This document shows positions 1 to 9,594 of a stretch of 64,000 bases of DNA, in pieces (the first letter of the stretch is position 1; the number at the start of each line of letters is the position of its first letter). Both the position numbers and the translations under genes were made by a program. The notes beneath the pieces are model-generated. The model was not told where the DNA came from. It was given only the letters and a program-made list of their open reading frames with translations, and searched no databases. Source of the DNA: Rhizobium aethiopicum (GTDB taxonomy: Bacteria; Pseudomonadota; Alphaproteobacteria; Rhizobiales; Rhizobiaceae); NCBI RefSeq assembly GCF_900094625.1, contig NZ_FMAJ01000005.1, forward strand, positions 124,001 through 188,000, in the 5' to 3' direction.

Positions 1-1005
1 TTTTCGGCAGACGAGGAAGAGGCTGCCGCTCTGATCCGCATGTTGGAAACCTTAGGTTTCCACAAGGAAGCAATCCATCGGAGCAAAGACGTAATCCTTT
101 ACCGGCAAGGCGATATACGTCTTATCATCAATACCGATCGCGACGGTTATGCCGGCTCCTCATTTGCCATCCATGGAACGTCGGCCTACGCGATCGCACT
201 GAAGGTCGACGATGCAACGGATGCTTTTGAAAGGGCCGTCGCGCTCGATGCTGAGCCCTTCAGCCAACCCGTCGTGCCGGGGGAGGTGGAAATACCGGCA
301 ATCCGCGGCGTAGGTGGAGGGGTGATCTACCTGATAGATGACAAAAGCAATCTCGGCCGTTTTTCGGAAATCGACTTCATGCCTGTTGAAGACGAAACCG
401 AGCCTGCTTCCGCCCATTTGCTCTATGTCGACCACATTGCGCAGACGGTCGCCTATGACGATATGCTGACCTGGCTGTTATTCTACACCTCGATATTCGA
501 AGCGCGGAAAACGCCGATGGTCGACATCATCGATCCCGCCGGCGTGGTACGCAGCCAAGTGGTCGAGAATACATCCGGCTCGTTGCGCATTACGCTGAAC
601 GGCGCGGAAAACCGGCGTACGCTGGCGGGCCATTTTATTGCCGAGACTTTCGGCTCCGGCGTGCAGCATCTTGCCTTCCATACCGACGACATTTTCGCAA
701 CAGCAGCCAGGCTGCGGCAGAACGGTTTCAAACCACTCGCGATTTCGCCGAATTATTATGACGACCTCGAAGCCCGCTTCGGCTTGGATACGCAACTCAG
801 TGATCGCCTGAAGGCGGATAACATCCTGTACGACCGGGATGAACACGGAGAGTACTTCCAGCTGTATAGTCCGACCTTCGGCGACGGTTTCTTCTTCGAG
901 ATCGTACAACGCCGGGGCTATACGGGCTACGGAGCGGCCAATGCAATTTTTCGCATTGCAGCCCAGAAGAAGCATCTGAGGCCGGAAGGCATGCCAAGGC
1001 TTTAG
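1..1005 (+). CDS. HPPD-like C-terminal part of a sugar isomerase/4-hydroxyphenylpyruvate dioxygenase-type fusion protein (5' truncated by window)
   Basis: The frame is open from base 1, so the start lies outside the window and about 334 codons are visible. The visible part is a vicinal-oxygen-chelate (glyoxalase/HPPD) double domain. Counting from the Met at base 40, the three expected metal ligands are His132 (in YVDHIAQ), His210 (in GVQHLAF) and Glu287 (in GFFFEIVQRRGY). In rhizobia and pseudomonads this domain is usually fused behind an AP-endonuclease-2/sugar-isomerase domain. Those roughly 620-640-residue proteins include QuiC-type 3-dehydroshikimate dehydratases, which make protocatechuate. 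Because the N-terminal half is missing I cannot separate a QuiC-like fusion from a stand-alone HPPD. It converges with the operon ending at 1174. Confidence 0.8.
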   Translation, partial: FSADEEEAAALIRMLETLGFHKEAIHRSKDVILYRQGDIRLIINTDRDGYAGSSFAIHGTSAYAIALKVDDATDAFERAVALDAEPFSQPVVPGEVEIPAIRGVGGGVIYLIDDKSNLGRFSEIDFMPVEDETEPASAHLLYVDHIAQTVAYDDMLTWLLFYTSIFEARKTPMVDIIDPAGVVRSQVVENTSGSLRITLNGAENRRTLAGHFIAETFGSGVQHLAFHTDDIFATAARLRQNGFKPLAISPNYYDDLEARFGLDTQLSDRLKADNILYDRDEHGEYFQLYSPTFGDGFFFEIVQRRGYTGYGAANAIFRIAAQKKHLRPEGMPRL

Positions 1006-1173
1006 TTTTTCGATCTGGCACAGGCTTCAAACCATTGAGACGGAAGCGCTCTGAAGCCATTCGACCCGCCGGCAGATGCATCGCTCTTGGCAAGATGTAT
1101 GTTTGTGATGCTACGTTCAGCGAACCCTCGGACGCAAGAACTTACGGCGACATTTCGGCGGCTGCCGCCATTC

Positions 1174-2067
1174 CTATATCCGATAGACTCTTGCGGCGTT
1201 GTCGTGGAACAGCGCAATACGTTCGTCTTTAGAATAGCCGGCTGTGATGGACTTGAAGCTGTCCATAATCTTGTCATAGCTGCCGAACAGCTTGTCGACC
1301 GGGAAATTCGAAGCGAACATGCATCTTTCGACGCCGAAAGCCGCGAGTGCCTCTTCCACGTAAGGTCTGACGCTATCCACCGTCCACGTCCAATCTCCCA
1401 TGCCGAGGCCGGAGATCTTGCAGGCAACGTTGGGCGCCTGGGCCAGCATGCGCATTCCTGTTCGCCACCCTTCGAAGTGGCTCGGGCCATCGACCTGCAT
1501 ACCGGTGTGATTGAGAATGATCTGCACGTCCGGAAAGTCCCGCGCGAGTTCGAGGAATTCTTCCATCTGCCAGTAGTAGATCTGAAGGTCGAAGCTGAGG
1601 CCTCGCCGCGCCAGTTCCTTGAAGCCTCTGCGCCAGCCCGGCGTCCGACTGACTTCCGGTTCGGTCAGATAGGTTTTTGCGGCATCGTCATGAAAGTTCA
1701 TTGACTGTCGGATACCGCGGAAGTTCGCATACGACATGTGCTCGTCCAGGAGATCGCCGACGTCGCGCTTGCGCAAGTCGGCATATCCGACAATCCCGTG
1801 AGGGAAGCCGTGCTTGTCGGCGACATTTTGCAGCCAACGCGTCTCGCCTGCCGGATCCCTTGGATCATAACCAACATCCAGATGAACCGACTTCACAAGA
1901 TTCTGGTTCTTCGCATCGGCAAGGAAGTCTTCGATGAGGTAGGTCTTGTTGATCGCAGTATAGTCGCCGAACGCGGATGGCTTCACGCCATCGGACAGCC
2001 ATGGGTAATAGTTGTTGTCGAGATCCCAAATATGGAAATGCGGATCGATGATTGGTAGGTCGTCCAT
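1174..2067 (-). CDS. Amidohydrolase-2 family metal-dependent hydrolase (lactonase-like)
   Basis: This is a 297-residue TIM-barrel amidohydrolase of the amidohydrolase-2 group, which contains sugar lactonases, decarboxylating hydrolases and aminocarboxymuconate decarboxylase relatives. The N-terminal metal motif is IDPHFHIWD (His10, His12). ILNHTG in the middle and ASNFPVDK near the end give the later His and Asp-type metal or active-site positions. The length is normal for the group. It is the last gene of the ten-gene minus-strand operon starting at 11224, 69 bp after the sugar-binding protein gene. With a short-chain dehydrogenase at the head of the operon, hydrolysis of a sugar lactone formed by that oxidation is plausible but only inferred. 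The start has a weak ribosome site (AAGGGCAG). Confidence 0.82.
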   Translation of the reverse strand: MDDLPIIDPHFHIWDLDNNYYPWLSDGVKPSAFGDYTAINKTYLIEDFLADAKNQNLVKSVHLDVGYDPRDPAGETRWLQNVADKHGFPHGIVGYADLRKRDVGDLLDEHMSYANFRGIRQSMNFHDDAAKTYLTEPEVSRTPGWRRGFKELARRGLSFDLQIYYWQMEEFLELARDFPDVQIILNHTGMQVDGPSHFEGWRTGMRMLAQAPNVACKISGLGMGDWTWTVDSVRPYVEEALAAFGVERCMFASNFPVDKLFGSYDKIMDSFKSITAGYSKDERIALFHDNAARVYRI

Positions 2068-2136
2068 AATTGCTGCCCTTGAATATGATCACGCTTGGGA
2101 GGACGCCGGAGATGGTCGCCGGCGCCCGATCCCATG

Positions 2137-3114
2137 TTAGTTCGCCGGCGGGAACACACGCGCTATGACGGCCTTTGCTTCCGGCGTATCGACCTTATCG
2201 GCCGTTACGAGCGGCATGACGAGAGCGAGATCCTTTTTGACCGGGGTGCCGGAGATGGCGTTGAAGACCTGCTGCGTCCCATCTACTCCCTGCCCGACGG
2301 CTTCCTGGAAGAAGATGCCTTGAATGGCGTTCGATTTCAAAAGCGCGATCGTCGTCGGGCTGCCGTCCGCGACTGCGATGCCAACCTTGCCCGTCAGTCC
2401 ACGGGTTTGCAGAACCTTCGCCGCACCAGTCCCGGCTTCGTCGTACATGCCGTAGATCGCCTTGATATCCGGATGTGCGGTGAGCATGTCGTTCGCTTGC
2501 GTGACAGCTTCATTCACCGTAAGGCCCCGCGTCTCCAGCATCTGCGCCAGATCGCATCCGCTTGCCTTGAGGGCCTCTTCCGCGCCCTTCAGATACTTCT
2601 GGGCGTTCTCGCGGTCCTGGGGCAGGGACAACATGCCGACCTGATTGCCGCCGCGTTCCTTGGCAAGCTTACAGACAAATTCTCCCTGCGCCTTGCCGGT
2701 CTCGTAATTGTTCGCCGTAACCGACGAGGTGTAGTCGGTCTGGCCGGGCTGCGGGCCGATGCCGGCAAAGGCGATCGGAATGTTCTGTGACTTGAGATAG
2801 GCCAAAAGCGGCGGTGTGCTGGTCGAGCTGACCGGGCCGATAACGATCGCGTCGACGCCCTTTGTCACCGCGGTACGCGCATTGTCCATTTGTTTCGCCG
2901 GCGAGTTCTCAGACGTGTACTCGACATAGTCCATGCCAAGTTCCTTCGCCTTTTCCTTCACGCCGTAACCGACCCACTGCCAGTACGAGATGTCGAGCGA
3001 TGGGGCGAGATAGGCAACCGTTTTCTTGTCTTCCGCCTGCGCTGCCGAAAAAATTGACAGGGCTGCGATTGCGACACCCGCAGCGAGCCTCAGCCCCTGT
3101 TTAAGATTTTTCAT
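2137..3114 (-). CDS. Sugar ABC transporter, RbsB-type periplasmic binding protein
   Basis: This 325-residue protein belongs to the type-I periplasmic binding protein family (Peripla_BP_4, ribose/galactose group). It starts with a Sec signal peptide of about 27 residues ending SAAQA before EDKK. The chosen Met at 3114 follows a strong GGAGG site; upstream in-frame codons to 3222 lack signal-peptide character and overlap the preceding gene. Landmarks include the motif [20 protein letters not shown] and the hinge/ligand segment [21 protein letters not shown]. It should deliver a monosaccharide-like ligand to the permease at 3158 and the ATPase at 4165. The ligand cannot be read from sequence. 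Confidence 0.9.
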   Translation of the reverse strand: MKNLKQGLRLAAGVAIAALSIFSAAQAEDKKTVAYLAPSLDISYWQWVGYGVKEKAKELGMDYVEYTSENSPAKQMDNARTAVTKGVDAIVIGPVSSTSTPPLLAYLKSQNIPIAFAGIGPQPGQTDYTSSVTANNYETGKAQGEFVCKLAKERGGNQVGMLSLPQDRENAQKYLKGAEEALKASGCDLAQMLETRGLTVNEAVTQANDMLTAHPDIKAIYGMYDEAGTGAAKVLQTRGLTGKVGIAVADGSPTTIALLKSNAIQGIFFQEAVGQGVDGTQQVFNAISGTPVKKDLALVMPLVTADKVDTPEAKAVIARVFPPAN

Positions 3115-3157
3115 TTTCGTTCCTCCTCCACGTGTCCGGCGACATGCCGGGTTAAGA

Positions 3158-4168
3158 TCAAACGGCCCCCCGCCGCGATTTGCTGAAGCGGTCGATAAGC
3201 ACCGCGATGAGAATGGCGACACCGGTGACGGAGCCCTGCCAGAAGCTGTTGATGCCGATGAGGTTGACGCCGTTCTGGATGACGGTGATCATCAAGGCGC
3301 CCAGCACGGCGCCGACCGCGGTTCCCGTGCCACCCAAAAGGCTCGCGCCGCCGATCACGACCGCGGCGATAGCCTGCAGCATAAGGCTCGATCCCGCCGT
3401 CGATTCCGCATTCAGGATGTACGAGATCGTAAGAAGTCCGGCAAATGACGCCAGCAGCGACGAGGCGACATAAGCCATGAACTTCGTGCGCTTGACGGGA
3501 ATGCCGAGCAGGTACGCGGCCGTGAAACTGCTTCCGACCGCATAAAACCAGCGGCCTGCAACCATCTTCTTGAGGAAGAGCTCGATCAGGATCAGAAGAA
3601 CGACGCAGAACAGGATGTAGTTCGGAACGCCGGGTATCATGCTGCCGCTGTTGAGCAGCCAGAAATCAGGATCGCCGATCGGCATCGACCTTCCGTTCGT
3701 AACGATGAAGGCCAAGGACCCGGCGACTGCGAACGTGATCAGCGTGACGACAAAAGGCGCCAGGCCTGCGATCGTCACCAAGAAGCCGTTGGTGGATCCA
3801 AACACGAGCCCGACGCAGAGCCCGATGAGACTTGCCGAGACGCCGCCGAAACCGCCCGCCATCGCCTGCGCTGTCACCATGCCGGTGAGCGAGAAGACCG
3901 ATCCGACCGACAGATCGATGCCGCCGGTTACAACGACCAGAAGGACACCGAGCGACATGATGATTAGCGGTGCCCCGGCCTGGGTGATGTTCGCAAAATT
4001 GCCCCAGGTGAGCGCCTGGGGGACTTGAGAGCCCACCGCGAGCGCCAGGAGCACGATCGCAATGGCAATGGCGATCTCCGTCCGATAGCCGCTGACGAGG
4101 CTTTCCCGTCGTCTGATGTCCGGTGCCGGCGCCTCGGTCGGAACGATTTGTGCCTGTGTCCTGGTCAT
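3158..4168 (-). CDS. Sugar ABC transporter permease (RbsC family)
   Basis: This is a 336-residue, highly hydrophobic inner-membrane protein of the BPD_transp_2 (RbsC/XylH) family. It carries the hallmark [16 protein letters not shown] after the second or third membrane segment and [20 protein letters not shown] near the C terminus. The start at 4168 is chosen because its ATG overlaps the TGA of the upstream ATPase gene (translational coupling). The longer upstream frame is arginine-rich and runs inside the ATPase gene. The protein probably forms a homodimeric channel for the sugar bound by the product of the gene at 2137. Confidence 0.9.
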   Translation of the reverse strand: MTRTQAQIVPTEAPAPDIRRRESLVSGYRTEIAIAIAIVLLALAVGSQVPQALTWGNFANITQAGAPLIIMSLGVLLVVVTGGIDLSVGSVFSLTGMVTAQAMAGGFGGVSASLIGLCVGLVFGSTNGFLVTIAGLAPFVVTLITFAVAGSLAFIVTNGRSMPIGDPDFWLLNSGSMIPGVPNYILFCVVLLILIELFLKKMVAGRWFYAVGSSFTAAYLLGIPVKRTKFMAYVASSLLASFAGLLTISYILNAESTAGSSLMLQAIAAVVIGGASLLGGTGTAVGAVLGALMITVIQNGVNLIGINSFWQGSVTGVAILIAVLIDRFSKSRRGAV

Positions 4169-5667
4169 GCTGCCATTCCCGTCAATGTAACGAGTTTCTC
4201 TTCGCTGAAGTCGTCCTGTTCCATGACGCCGGCGCACCTTCCTTCGGTATCGAAGGCGACGACGCGGTCGCACACTTCCAGCAGTTCGGCATTCTCGGTC
4301 GACCACCAAACGATGACCGTACCGCTGGCAGCCATCTGCCTGATGAGCTGGTAGATCTCACGTTTCGTGCCGATGTCGACGCCTCTTGTCGGCTCCTCGA
4401 GTACCAGCAGTCGTGAGGGAACGCCCAGCCAGCGGGCGATCAGGAGCTTTTGCTGCGTCCCGCCGCTCAGCGTATTGGGCAGGTCCCATACCGAGGCCGC
4501 CTTGACCTTGAGAGCTTTCAAAAGATCAAGACACTCAGCTCCTTCGGCCCCGCCCGCGATCGCTGCACCGCGTACGACCCGTCGCGACGCCATGACGTTG
4601 TCGATGATGGGAAGGCTATGAAGAACGCCCTTATGCGCCCGGTCGCCCGTGATGTAACCGGCGCCCAGACGTGCAGCCCGCCTGGGCGACTGAAGGCGAT
4701 CCGGCCATCCGGCGCGGACAACCGTCCACCTTTTCGTCCCTGCAGCCCCGGTCAATTCCTCGATCAACGCTGCGGGTCCGGCGGGGGCTCCGGCCACTCC
4801 GAGAATTGTGCCCGGCCGCAGCTCCAGACTGAAGCCCGGCTCCTGGACAGTGATGCTGTCCGTTGCGGCGAAGGCCTCGAGGATCATCGCTGACACACGC
4901 GTGGGTTCAGTCGCGTGAGAAGCCGTCACCTGCCCCATCTTCTCGATGATTTCTACGTCGGACAGCTCTCGGATCGCCTGCCGATCAACCACGGTCCGTC
5001 CGTCACGAATAATGGTACATACGCTCGCAATCTGCCTGATCTCCTTCATGCGATGGGAGACGAACACCACCGACAAGCCGTTTTCCTGAGTGAGCTTGCG
5101 CAGGACCGCAAAGAGCCTTTCGGTCTCGAGAGCTGTGAGGTTCGCTGTCGGTTCATCGAGGAGGATCAGTTCCGCGCCTGACGAGAGCGCCCTGGCGATC
5201 TCCACCATCTGGGCCTCGTGAAGGCTCAGGCTCCCGACCAGCCGGTGCAACGAGGTGGCCGCGGAGTCCTGGTCGATCATCCGCAAAGCATCGAAAGCCT
5301 GTCTCACGGCGGCCGAGCGTCTGAACAGACCCATGCCTTTCCGGTGATGCGGCAGGGCTATGTTTTCGGCGACGGTCAGATGGGGCAAAAGCGCCAGCTC
5401 CTGGTGCACGACCGCGACCTTCGCCCTACCCTCGCTCTCGCTGCGCTGCCCGCCCTCGCCGTCGAAGAAGTGGATTTCGCCGTCGTTCTTCGACGCCGCG
5501 CCGGTGATGATCTTGATCATCGTCGACTTCCCGGCGCCGTTCCCGCCAAGCAGTGCATGAACTTCTCCACGCGCAACCGAGAACTCCACGCCCTTGAGTA
5601 CCGACGTCGCACCATAGGACTTTGTAAGTCCCCGCACCGTCATGACGTTTGTTGAAGTTTCGCTCAC
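4165..5667 (-). CDS. Sugar ABC transporter ATP-binding protein, two-domain RbsA/MglA type
   Basis: The 500 residues contain two ABC domains in tandem, as in RbsA and MglA. Domain 1 has Walker A GGNGAGKST and Walker B ELILLDEPT. Its signature segment reads SLSLHEAQMVEIARAL, a looser form of the usual LSVGQQQ. Domain 2 has no Walker A lysine (GVAGAPAGPAAL), a clean signature LSGGTQQKLLIARWL and Walker B LLVLEEPTRGVD. A degenerate second Walker A is common in this family, so it is not by itself a sign of decay. The gene sits 10 bp downstream of the TRAP permease gene and overlaps the ABC permease gene, so TRAP and ABC systems share one transcript. Confidence 0.9.
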   Translation of the reverse strand: MSETSTNVMTVRGLTKSYGATSVLKGVEFSVARGEVHALLGGNGAGKSTMIKIITGAASKNDGEIHFFDGEGGQRSESEGRAKVAVVHQELALLPHLTVAENIALPHHRKGMGLFRRSAAVRQAFDALRMIDQDSAATSLHRLVGSLSLHEAQMVEIARALSSGAELILLDEPTANLTALETERLFAVLRKLTQENGLSVVFVSHRMKEIRQIASVCTIIRDGRTVVDRQAIRELSDVEIIEKMGQVTASHATEPTRVSAMILEAFAATDSITVQEPGFSLELRPGTILGVAGAPAGPAALIEELTGAAGTKRWTVVRAGWPDRLQSPRRAARLGAGYITGDRAHKGVLHSLPIIDNVMASRRVVRGAAIAGGAEGAECLDLLKALKVKAASVWDLPNTLSGGTQQKLLIARWLGVPSRLLVLEEPTRGVDIGTKREIYQLIRQMAASGTVIVWWSTENAELLEVCDRVVAFDTEGRCAGVMEQDDFSEEKLVTLTGMAA

Positions 5668-5677
5668 CGAACACTCC

Positions 5678-6937
5678 TCAGTAGATCGTCAGCGCAGGCA
5701 CGAAACTGACCGCCAGCAGGAGAAGCATGGCCATGCCGAAGTATGGCCACAGCTCGTTGGTTGTCTTTCCCAGAGGGGTTTGTGCGATGGATGAGGAGAT
5801 GAACAAGGTCGTCCCGATCGGCGGCGTGTAGAGACCGATCCCGAGATTGATCACCATCATCAGGCCGAGCTGTACCCGGTCGAGACCAATAGAGTCGGCG
5901 AGAGGAACGAAGATCGGTCCGAGCAGGAGGATGGCGGGAGGCATGTCGAGCGGCATACCGACGACCAGCATGATCACGTTCATCATGAGAATGATGATGA
6001 TCGGACTGGAAATATGAGCAGAAACCCACTCCGCCATATGCTGCGGCGCCTGGTCGAATGTGAGCACCCAGCCCACCGCCGCGCTTCCCATGATCACAAG
6101 CATGACTACGCCCGTCGCGACGCCCGCCTCGACCATGTTGTCGCAGAAGCGCTGCCAGGTCAGGTCGCGGTAAAAAAGAATGCTCAGCAGGAGCGAGTAG
6201 ACCACCGAGAGCACCGAGACCTCGGTCGGCGTCGCAAGTCCGAAACGAAGGAAGACGATGATCAGGATCGGCAGTAGGATCGCCGGAAGGCTCTGGAGAG
6301 CCAGTCGCGCCAGCTCGCGCTTGCGGACCTTCACGGCCGCTGCGGCATAACCTCGCCTGACGGAGATGTACCAGCATACGAACACGAAGCTCGTCGCCAT
6401 TATAAGACCCGGAATGATGCCCGAGATAAAGAGGTCGCCGACGCTGACGCCACTGATCAGCGCGTAGAGGATCATCGGAATTGATGGGGGTATCAGCACA
6501 TCGATTACGGCTGAGGTCGCGTTATTGGCGGCACAAAGCGCGGGAGGAAAGCCGTGCTTCTTCTGCCAGGGGATAAGCACGGATCCCAGAGCGCTCGCAT
6601 TCGCGACGGCGGAGCCGGAAACGCCGCCAAACACGACCGAAGACACGACCGTAGTCGAGAGCGGTCCGCCCCTCCAGCGCTGCATCGCACGAGAAGCGAG
6701 CTCCAATAACTGACGGCCGAGTTCGCCGCCCAGCATCAATGTTCCCGCCAGCATGAAGAATGGAAGCGCCAGCATCGGGAAAGACTGAGTCTGATCGTAG
6801 ACCTGCTGCGCAACGACCGACAGCGGAACGTAGCCGTTGAACAGCACCCCGAGACCGGCTGCGATGATGAGCCCATATCCGACAGGAACTGCCAGAACCA
6901 TCAGGATGCAGAAGGAAATGATCATGACGAGGGTCAT
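5678..6937 (-). CDS. TRAP transporter large permease subunit (DctM family)
   Basis: This 419-residue integral membrane protein has about 12 predicted hydrophobic segments and matches the DctM/SiaM large TRAP subunit. Typical family segments are PFFMLAGTLM near residue 60, VFGGVSGSAVANASALGSVLIP, IPPSIPMILYALISGVSVGDLFISGIIPG and LYTPPIGTTLF close to the C terminus. It uses an ion gradient to drive uptake of a substrate handed over by the DctP protein. Its ATG overlaps the stop of the small-subunit gene. The substrate is probably an organic acid or sugar acid, as for most of the family, but this is inferred. Confidence 0.93.
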   Translation of the reverse strand: MTLVMIISFCILMVLAVPVGYGLIIAAGLGVLFNGYVPLSVVAQQVYDQTQSFPMLALPFFMLAGTLMLGGELGRQLLELASRAMQRWRGGPLSTTVVSSVVFGGVSGSAVANASALGSVLIPWQKKHGFPPALCAANNATSAVIDVLIPPSIPMILYALISGVSVGDLFISGIIPGLIMATSFVFVCWYISVRRGYAAAAVKVRKRELARLALQSLPAILLPILIIVFLRFGLATPTEVSVLSVVYSLLLSILFYRDLTWQRFCDNMVEAGVATGVVMLVIMGSAAVGWVLTFDQAPQHMAEWVSAHISSPIIIILMMNVIMLVVGMPLDMPPAILLLGPIFVPLADSIGLDRVQLGLMMVINLGIGLYTPPIGTTLFISSSIAQTPLGKTTNELWPYFGMAMLLLLAVSFVPALTIY

Positions 6938-7464
6938 AGCGCGATCTCCTCGGGCTTGATTTCAAGTCGATGTTCCCAGCCCAGTCGGAGAACACGCGCG
7001 GTCGCAGCGATCGTCACGATGGAGACGAGAACCGCACCGATGGAAAGCGAGTAGTAACCAATGCTGTTCGGAAGCTGCAGCACGGCGCTGTGTTCGGCCC
7101 CAGCGATTTCTGCCACCAGGGTCGCCTGGTAAGCCAGCACGAGAAATGCGGCGACGCTGATGCCGTTCGCCACGATCAAGGCCGACGTCCGGACACCGCC
7201 ATCCAGCTTTTCGTACAGCCACTCGACGGCCATGTGCCCGCCGACATGGGCGGCCATGACGATCCCCGCTATGATGAACCATGGGAACATCAGCATCGGC
7301 AGTTCCTGGGCGAAGGAAAGGCCTCCGCTTGTCGATATGTATCGAATGACGACATTGGCCGTGGTGACCACCGTCAGGGCGATGCCGCTGACGATGATAA
7401 CCAGACGTGCAAATACGACGATGATGCCGGCGACCAGATCGATGGCCGAATATAACCTGCTCAT
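6934..7464 (-). CDS. TRAP transporter small permease subunit (DctQ family)
   Basis: This 176-residue protein has four hydrophobic segments, the size and topology of DctQ. The family-like stretch FAQELPMLMFPWFIIAGIVMAAHVGGHMAVEWL lies in the middle; DctQ proteins commonly carry a conserved Glu and an H/R-G-H motif here. The Met at 7464 is preferred over one at 7524 because it follows GGAGG at ideal spacing, and the longer version would overlap the dctP-like gene. It lies between the binding-protein and large-permease genes, overlapping the latter by an ATGA, which is the normal order for this system. Confidence 0.88.
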   Translation of the reverse strand: MSRLYSAIDLVAGIIVVFARLVIIVSGIALTVVTTANVVIRYISTSGGLSFAQELPMLMFPWFIIAGIVMAAHVGGHMAVEWLYEKLDGGVRTSALIVANGISVAAFLVLAYQATLVAEIAGAEHSAVLQLPNSIGYYSLSIGAVLVSIVTIAATARVLRLGWEHRLEIKPEEIAL

Positions 7465-7489
7465 GAGGCCTCCATGTCGTAAGAGGGCG

Positions 7490-8497
7490 TCAGCCCTTCG
7501 CTGCAGCTTCAACCTGAGCGACAAATTCGCCGAACGGCTTCTTCTTCCAGATGTCCGCGACAGAGGCGGTGGCCTTCACAAATGCATCGTGGTCGACTTC
7601 CACGACTTCGACAGCGGTGTTCTTCTTGAAGTTTTGAAGCACTTCGGCGGCCTTCTCGCTCGAGAGCTTCCGCTGCAGGTCCCCGGCTTCCTTAGCCGCC
7701 GACTTCACAGCTTCCAGGTCGGCTCCGAGCCGCGCCTGAGCGATCTTCGACATCAGGAAAGGCGTCGATTCCCACTTGTGGGCCGTTAGGCTGATGTACT
7801 TGTTGACTTCATGAAGCTTCGAACTTTCGATATTGGCGAGTGGGTTCTCCTGCCCGTCCACGACGCCCTGCTGCAAGGCGATGTAGAGTTCGCCGAAGGC
7901 GATCTGTTCGGTCCCCGCACCCAGGGTCTTGAAGATGTCGATCGTCATCGGATCAGCAGGCGTCCGGATCTTCATGCCGGCAAGGTCTGCCGGCGCTGCC
8001 ACCTTCCGCTTCGAATTGGTGAGGTGGCGGATACCATTGTCCCACCAGTCGAGCGGAACGACGCCGACGGCTTCGAAGCGCTTGTTAAGCTCAGCACCTA
8101 CCGGCCCGCTGAGGACGTCCATCGCTTTGTCGGTATTCTCGAAGAGGAACGGCAGTCCGAGCGCGCTCAGCTCCGGAACGATCGCCGAAGTGGCGCCCTG
8201 GCTGTTGGCAGTAAAGTCGAGCGCGCCGGTCCGCAGGCTCGTCAGCATGGCGGAATCGCTACCGAGCGTCTCCGCACCCGCGACGTTGATCTGGATGCGC
8301 CCTTCGGTCTTTTCCTTGACGAGCTGGGCGAATTTGTCGGCCGCGATGGTTCTGGGGTTGCCTGGCGCTGCCCCGTGACCGAGTGTGAGTGTCGTTGCGG
8401 CCGCGCTGGTGGATCGGCTCGATAGCACGATCGCCGGGGCTGCAAGAGCCACGGCGGCAGTCGCCAGGAAAGTGCGTCTCTTTAATTGAAAGCTCAT
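7490..8497 (-). CDS. TRAP transporter substrate-binding protein (DctP family)
   Basis: This 335-residue periplasmic protein has a twin-arginine-like leader (KRRTFLATAAVALAAPA) followed by a mature DctP fold. Recognisable family blocks are LTLGHGAAPGNPRTIAADKFAQLV near the N terminus, the segment GMKIRTP with the arginine that usually salt-bridges a substrate carboxylate, and YIALQQGVVDGQENPLANI. The start at 8497 has GGAGG upstream; an alternative Met five codons earlier lacks one. It works with the DctQ and DctM proteins encoded just downstream. The conserved Arg in MKIRTP supports a carboxylate-bearing ligand, although some TRAP systems take other compounds. Confidence 0.9.
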   Translation of the reverse strand: MSFQLKRRTFLATAAVALAAPAIVLSSRSTSAAATTLTLGHGAAPGNPRTIAADKFAQLVKEKTEGRIQINVAGAETLGSDSAMLTSLRTGALDFTANSQGATSAIVPELSALGLPFLFENTDKAMDVLSGPVGAELNKRFEAVGVVPLDWWDNGIRHLTNSKRKVAAPADLAGMKIRTPADPMTIDIFKTLGAGTEQIAFGELYIALQQGVVDGQENPLANIESSKLHEVNKYISLTAHKWESTPFLMSKIAQARLGADLEAVKSAAKEAGDLQRKLSSEKAAEVLQNFKKNTAVEVVEVDHDAFVKATASVADIWKKKPFGEFVAQVEAAAKG

Positions 8498-8556
8498 ATC
8501 ATCCTCCGTCATAAGCTTATCCTTGCCGGCCGGCTCTCCTCAGCCGACCATTGTCG

Positions 8557-9594
8557 TCACGTCGAAAGCCAGGCTTTCACCGCCTCCGTGACCTTGAGCG
8601 TCGAGAGGCCGTACTGGTCGTGGAGAGTGGGCAGAGCGCCTGCCTCCAGAAACTGGTCCGGCAAGCCGATCTGGCGGAAGGCCGGGGGTGCGACGCCGGC
8701 GCGCATCAGTGTCCCGGCCACGGCTTCACCGAGCCCGCCGATAACAGTGTGGTTCTCCGCTACAACCACGAGGCGCCCGCTTTTCCGGCATTCGGCGATG
8801 ATCGTTGCCTCGTCGAGAGGCTTGATTGTCGGAACGTGCAGTACGGCGGCATCGACGCCGTCCTTCTCAAGCTGCCTGGCAGCCTCGAGCGCCCTCATCG
8901 TCATCAGGCCAGACGAGATGATCAGAGTATCCTTGCCGTCTCGGATGAGCTTCGCCTTGCCGAGCTCGAACTTGTAGCCGTACTCCTCCAGAACCAACGG
9001 CACGTTGCCGCGCAGAAGACGCATGTAGACCGGCCCCTTATGGGCGGCGATCGCCGGAACGGCTTGCTCGATTTCGCTTGCGTCGCAGGGATCCAGGATC
9101 GTCAGGTTCGGCATTCCTCGGAACATCGCTAGATCTTCCGTCGCCTGGTGGCTCGGGCCATAGCCCGTGGTCAGGCCAGGAAGAGCGCAGACGATCTTCA
9201 CGTCGAGCATCTCCTCGGCGATCGCCAAACAGATGAAGTCGTAGGCTCGTCGAGACGCGAAGACGGCGTAAGTCGTCACCCAGGGCTGAAAGCCTTCGCG
9301 CGCCATTCCAGCCGCTGACATCATCAATAGCTGTTCCGCCATGCCCATTTGGTAGAAGCGGTCCGGATGCGCTGCACGGAACACATGCAGGTCGGTGTAT
9401 TTTGCGAGGTCGGCAGACATGCCGACAATACGCTCGTCCTTCCGCGCCAAGGCGGCAAGCGCGTTGCCGAAGGGTGCCGGTCTCGTCGGCTGATCGGGTC
9501 CGGCGATCGATGCGATCATCGCCGACGTCGTCAGGCGGGGCTTGTCGCTGCCGCTTACAAGATGCGCCGGCCGAATGTATTTTGAACGCCTCAT
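8557..9594 (-). CDS. Transketolase-like protein, C-terminal (pyrimidine-binding) subunit
   Basis: This 345-residue protein covers the middle and C-terminal domains of transketolase (Transket_pyr plus Transketolase_C). The pyrimidine-domain segment YQMGMAEQLLMMSAAGMAREG carries the Glu that activates thiamine diphosphate, and GYGPSHQATEDLAMFRGMPNL is the usual family stretch. It overlaps the stop of the N-terminal subunit gene by ATGA, so the two halves are made as a coupled pair. Split transketolases occur in specialised sugar pathways (for example apulose-4-phosphate transketolase AptAB) as well as in archaea. The true substrate is not shown by sequence. A non-homologous extension of about 35 residues precedes the conserved domain. 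Confidence 0.88.
   Translation of the reverse strand: MRRSKYIRPAHLVSGSDKPRLTTSAMIASIAGPDQPTRPAPFGNALAALARKDERIVGMSADLAKYTDLHVFRAAHPDRFYQMGMAEQLLMMSAAGMAREGFQPWVTTYAVFASRRAYDFICLAIAEEMLDVKIVCALPGLTTGYGPSHQATEDLAMFRGMPNLTILDPCDASEIEQAVPAIAAHKGPVYMRLLRGNVPLVLEEYGYKFELGKAKLIRDGKDTLIISSGLMTMRALEAARQLEKDGVDAAVLHVPTIKPLDEATIIAECRKSGRLVVVAENHTVIGGLGEAVAGTLMRAGVAPPAFRQIGLPDQFLEAGALPTLHDQYGLSTLKVTEAVKAWLST

Noticed and set aside
4165..5667. Inactive ATPase because the second domain lacks the Walker A lysine
   Set aside because: A degenerate second Walker A is normal in RbsA/MglA-type double ATPases; domain 1 is intact.
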